Below are positions 61,870 to 64,000 of a stretch of DNA of 64,000 bases, one piece after another (the stretch's first letter is position 1; every line of letters starts with the position of its first letter). The position numbers and the translations under genes were made by a program. Source of the stretch: Bacteroides luhongzhouii (GTDB lineage Bacteria; Bacteroidota; Bacteroidia; Bacteroidales; Bacteroidaceae). The stretch spans positions 3,286,001 through 3,350,000 of the forward strand of contig NZ_CP059973.1 of the NCBI RefSeq assembly GCF_009193295.2, given 5' to 3'. The notes under the pieces are model-generated. The model was not told where the DNA came from, searched no databases, and saw only the letters and a program-made list of their open reading frames with translations.

Positions 61870-62373
61870 ATGGCAATGACAGTAACTTATTCAGTAGTGC
61901 CGCGCAAGAATCCTGCCAAAAAGGATGAGTCGGCAAAGTATTACGCGCAGGCACAGGCTTCGGGGGAGTTGGATTTTGAAGAGTTGTGCGAGGGAATCAC
62001 CAGTCGGTCTACCTGTACGGAGACAGATGTGCGTGCCGCCATTTCGGGTATTCTTTATGAGGCGAAGCGTGCGTTGAAAGCGGGAAGAATAGTCCGGCTG
62101 GGTGATTTGGGCAGTTTGCAGATCGGGTTGAACAGTGAAGGAGCTGTGTCGGTCAAGGAGTTTTCAAGTTCGCTGATTACGGCTGCCCATATTATTTTCC
62201 GTCCCGGAAAGACGTTGGCGGACATCACGAAGATTCTTAGCTATCAGCAGGTAACGACGCGTGCGGTGGCTCAAACGGGCGGTAGCGGCAATGAAGGAGA
62301 AGACGATGACAAAGGTTCCGGTGGCGGTTCAGACGGTGGTGGAAGCGGAGAAGCTCCGGATCCGGCAGCATGA
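61870..62373 (+). CDS. HU-like DNA-binding protein with glycine-rich tail (HU-HIG type)
   Basis: This 167-residue protein has an HU-like fold in residues 1-125 (MTVTYSVVPRKNPAKKDESA, ADVRAAISGILYEAKRAL-like helix, GRIVRLGDLGSLQIGLNSEG, IIFRPGKTL) and a disordered Gly/Ser/Asp tail (137-167). This is the HU-HIG branch common in Bacteroidota mobile regions. It would bend or coat DNA. It is divergent from the DUF4248/primase genes and overlaps the next short frame. Confidence 0.9.
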   Translation: MAMTVTYSVVPRKNPAKKDESAKYYAQAQASGELDFEELCEGITSRSTCTETDVRAAISGILYEAKRALKAGRIVRLGDLGSLQIGLNSEGAVSVKEFSSSLITAAHIIFRPGKTLADITKILSYQQVTTRAVAQTGGSGNEGEDDDKGSGGGSDGGGSGEAPDPAA

Positions 62374-62393
62374 TAACTTTAATATTAGATCAA

Positions 62394-62561
62394 ATGAAAG
62401 AAATTGTAACTAAGATTTTGGATGTAATCATGTTCCTTGTGCCTTTCTTCGGAAAAAGAAAGCGGAACAGAATTGTGAGAGAGGTGCGCTTCAATGCTAC
62501 CCATAAGGAAGTGTGTAATGTGAAAACGACGGAAAGGGAAAAGGACGATGAGAAAGATTAG
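62394..62561 (+). CDS. Small membrane protein between HU-like and amidase genes
   Basis: This is a 55-residue protein from ATG 62394 (MKEIVTKILDVIMFLVPFFG), with one N-terminal hydrophobic helix and a basic, then charged, tail (KRKRNRIVREV). An alternative ATG at 62370 would overlap the HU stop and add 8 residues. It occupies the place where a tiny membrane protein usually lies in this Bacteroides cluster and overlaps the amidase start by 14 bases. A holin-like role is possible by position only; I do not recognise the family. Confidence 0.65.
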   Translation: MKEIVTKILDVIMFLVPFFGKRKRNRIVREVRFNATHKEVCNVKTTEREKDDEKD

Positions 62562-62991
62562 TCTGATTGTGATTCACTGCTCTGCTACCCGTGTCGATCG
62601 CGACTTCACGGCGAAGGATGTGGACACTGCCCATCGCTTTCGGGGCTTTTCGTGTTGGGGGTATCATTATTACGTTCGCAAGTCGGGACAGATAGAGCCG
62701 ATGAGGGATGAAGATACGGTGGGTGCTCATGCACGCGGTTTTAATGCGATTAGTTTAGGGGTGTGCTATGAAGGCGGGCTGGATGAGAACGGAAAGGCAG
62801 CGGATACACGTACTTCCCGCCAGAAAGAGGCGATGCATCGTCTGGTAAGTGAGTTGCTGCAGCGTTATCCGGATGCAAAGGTGGTCGGTCACCGGGACTT
62901 GAGCCCTGACACTAATTATAATGGAATTGTTGACCCTTGGGAGCGGATCAAAGAGTGTCCCTGTTTCGAGGCGAAAGCAGAGACATGGTGA
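62548..62991 (+). CDS. N-acetylmuramoyl-L-alanine amidase (Amidase_2, T7-lysozyme-like)
   Basis: This 147-residue zinc amidase cuts the bond between N-acetylmuramic acid and L-alanine in peptidoglycan. Zinc ligands are recognisable as H10 (IVIHCSATR), H115 (VVGHRDLSPD) and a Cys in KECPCFE (C137 or C139). The catalytic tyrosine region is WGYHYYVRKSG. There is no signal peptide, as in phage lysins, which need a holin or lysis for release. It is the last gene of the cluster and is convergent with pflA. Confidence 0.93.
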   Translation: MRKISLIVIHCSATRVDRDFTAKDVDTAHRFRGFSCWGYHYYVRKSGQIEPMRDEDTVGAHARGFNAISLGVCYEGGLDENGKAADTRTSRQKEAMHRLVSELLQRYPDAKVVGHRDLSPDTNYNGIVDPWERIKECPCFEAKAETW

Positions 62992-63018
62992 TTTTTATCC
63001 TATTTATTACTGTGGTGG

Positions 63019-63747
63019 TTAATTGACCACCACAGTAGTGAAATACTCTTTAAATACCTCCGCGGCTTTTTCAAGTTGTTCGGGGGTATTTTCTTTTACG
63101 TCTTTCAGCTTGTATTCTTGCTCCATCGCTTCATACTTATGTACGCCTAGTGTATGATAAGGCAGGATTTCCACTCGTTGAATCATCTTGTACTTTCCCA
63201 AGGCCTCTCCCAGTTGGCGGATGTCTTCCTCGAAATCGCTGTATCCGGGCACTAATACATAACGCAGCCAGAAAGGTTTCTCGTTTTCTTCCAGCCATGC
63301 TGCCGTGCGGATGGTTTGTTCGTTACTTCTTCCGGTCAGTGCCTGATGGCGTGCCGGATTGAACTCTTTAATATCCAGCAATACAAGATCCGTCAGTTTG
63401 AAAAGTTCTTCTACTTCTTCGTTCCAGATACCTCCGTTGCTGTCTATGCACACGTGTATTCCCTTTTCTTTCAGTTCACGCACTAGAGGAACCAGTGCTT
63501 TGGCCTGAAACGTAGGTTCTCCTCCGGAGAAAGTGACTCCTCCGCGTTTCCCGAAAAAAGGACGTTGGCTCATAGCCATGCGGACAATCTCTTCCGGTGG
63601 GGTAGGTGTACCTCCTTTTCCGGCTATTGTGTCGGGGTTGGCACAATACAGGCAGCGGAAATTGCATCCTTGAAGAAAAACGACGAGCCGTAAGCCCGGC
63701 CCGTCGAATGTTCCCATACTTTCGTATGAATGTACGTTTATTGTCAT
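63019..63747 (-). CDS. pflA: Pyruvate formate-lyase activating enzyme
   Basis: This 242-residue radical-SAM enzyme installs the glycyl radical on pyruvate formate-lyase. The iron-sulfur motif CNFRCLYC (CxxxCxxC) follows GPGLRLVVFLQG. GGVTFSGGEP is the SAM-contacting stretch, and DLVLLDIKEFNP is typical of the family. The MTINVHSYESMGTFDGPG start matches the family. It lies 15 bases downstream of pflB on the same strand, so the two form an operon for anaerobic pyruvate cleavage. Confidence 0.96.
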   Translation of the reverse strand: MTINVHSYESMGTFDGPGLRLVVFLQGCNFRCLYCANPDTIAGKGGTPTPPEEIVRMAMSQRPFFGKRGGVTFSGGEPTFQAKALVPLVRELKEKGIHVCIDSNGGIWNEEVEELFKLTDLVLLDIKEFNPARHQALTGRSNEQTIRTAAWLEENEKPFWLRYVLVPGYSDFEEDIRQLGEALGKYKMIQRVEILPYHTLGVHKYEAMEQEYKLKDVKENTPEQLEKAAEVFKEYFTTVVVN

Positions 63748-63762
63748 ATTGAGTAGATCTGA

Positions 63763-64000
63763 TTACATACGTTCGTGGAAGCTACGGCTGATTACTTCCA
63801 ATTGATGTTCGCGGCTCAACTTCACGAAGTTTACGGCATAACCGGAAACACGGATGGTGAGTTGCGGATATTTTTCCGGATGTTCCATGGCGTCGTAAAG
63901 CATCTCACGGTTCAGTACGTTCACGTTCAGGTGGTGAGCGCCTTTGGTGAAGTAACCATCCATCATTGTCACCAGATTTTCTACGCGATCTTCTTCAGTA
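63763..64000 (-). CDS. pflB: Formate C-acetyltransferase (pyruvate formate-lyase), C-terminal part
   Basis: This is the 3' end of the glycyl-radical enzyme that converts pyruvate and CoA to acetyl-CoA and formate; 78 residues are visible and the gene continues beyond the window. The C-terminal radical loop is clear: [20 protein letters not shown] with the radical Gly in RVSGYAV. The preceding [19 protein letters not shown] segment (here [19 protein letters not shown]) is family-typical. The gene is cut by the window edge, not broken. Confidence 0.96.
   Translation of the reverse strand, partial: TEEDRVENLVTMMDGYFTKGAHHLNVNVLNREMLYDAMEHPEKYPQLTIRVSGYAVNFVKLSREHQLEVISRSFHERM

Noticed and set aside
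1..64000. tRNA, rRNA, riboswitch or intact IS element anywhere in the window
   Set aside because: No cloverleaf with a conserved T-loop, no ribosomal signature and no transposase frame was found on either strand by eye; a covariance-model search was not possible.

Overview
The window is a chromosomal segment of a gut Bacteroides, closest in flavour to the B. thetaiotaomicron group (inference from content, not a database match). The evidence is four SusC/SusD pairs, four FecR-type anti-sigma factors paired with ECF sigma factors, promoters of the Bacteroides type (a TAnnTTTG -7 box with TTG/TTTG near -33), a NigD-like lipoprotein, a menaquinone pathway end (menC-menE) and a moderately A+T-rich sequence. 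No rRNA, tRNA, CRISPR array or intact insertion sequence was seen.

Layout. 1-1692: end of menC and complete menE. 1.8-4.4 kb: a two-gene RloB/AAA ATPase cassette (defence-like) lying between two decayed copies of the same small helix-turn-helix gene. 4.5-15.3 kb: locus 1, an ECF-controlled host-glycan-type polysaccharide utilisation locus (PUL) with SusC, SusD, a GH18 protein and a DUF1735/LamG lipoprotein. A further lipoprotein sits beside a duplicated regulatory region that looks like the scar of a collapsed sister locus. 15.5-27.0 kb: locus 2, a paralogous ECF-controlled PUL of the same gene order that adds an Ig-like lipoprotein and a sulfatase. 27.1-29.0 kb: divergent dps/oxyR and an aquaporin relic. 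29.1-31.8 kb: NigD-like lipoprotein, ECF sigma factor and a dual-membrane-spanning anti-sigma factor of the Dma kind. 32.0-45.1 kb and 47.1-57.8 kb: two paralogous loci (3 and 4), each ECF sigma, FecR anti-sigma, SusC, SusD, two glycerophosphodiester phosphodiesterase (GDPD) proteins and an organophosphate:phosphate-type MFS transporter. AAA/PD-(D/E)XK nuclease-like genes lie in or beside them. 57.9-59.1 kb: a frameshifted small gene and a HigBA-type toxin-antitoxin pair whose toxin start is out of frame. 59.1-63.0 kb: a phage- or satellite-like cluster (primase/VapE-type ATPase, DUF4248, HU-like protein, small membrane protein, amidase) beside a symmetrical array of 9-bp repeats. 63.0-64.0 kb: pflA and the end of pflB.

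How the genes work together. In loci 1 and 2 the SusC proteins carry an N-terminal STN signalling domain, so substrate transport can be relayed to the FecR anti-sigma factor and its ECF sigma factor. GH18, LamG and sulfatase proteins point to N-glycan- or mucin-like host glycans. Loci 3 and 4 use the same signalling and uptake logic, but no glycoside hydrolase is present; the catalytic genes are GDPDs and the inner-membrane permease is GlpT/UhpT-like. I propose that they are glycerophosphodiester (phospholipid head group, teichoic-acid-like or glycerol-phosphate-decorated glycan) scavenging systems. This is the most interesting system in the window. Its most unusual component is an exported fusion of GDPD with a PP2C-like phosphatase domain (53731-55533).
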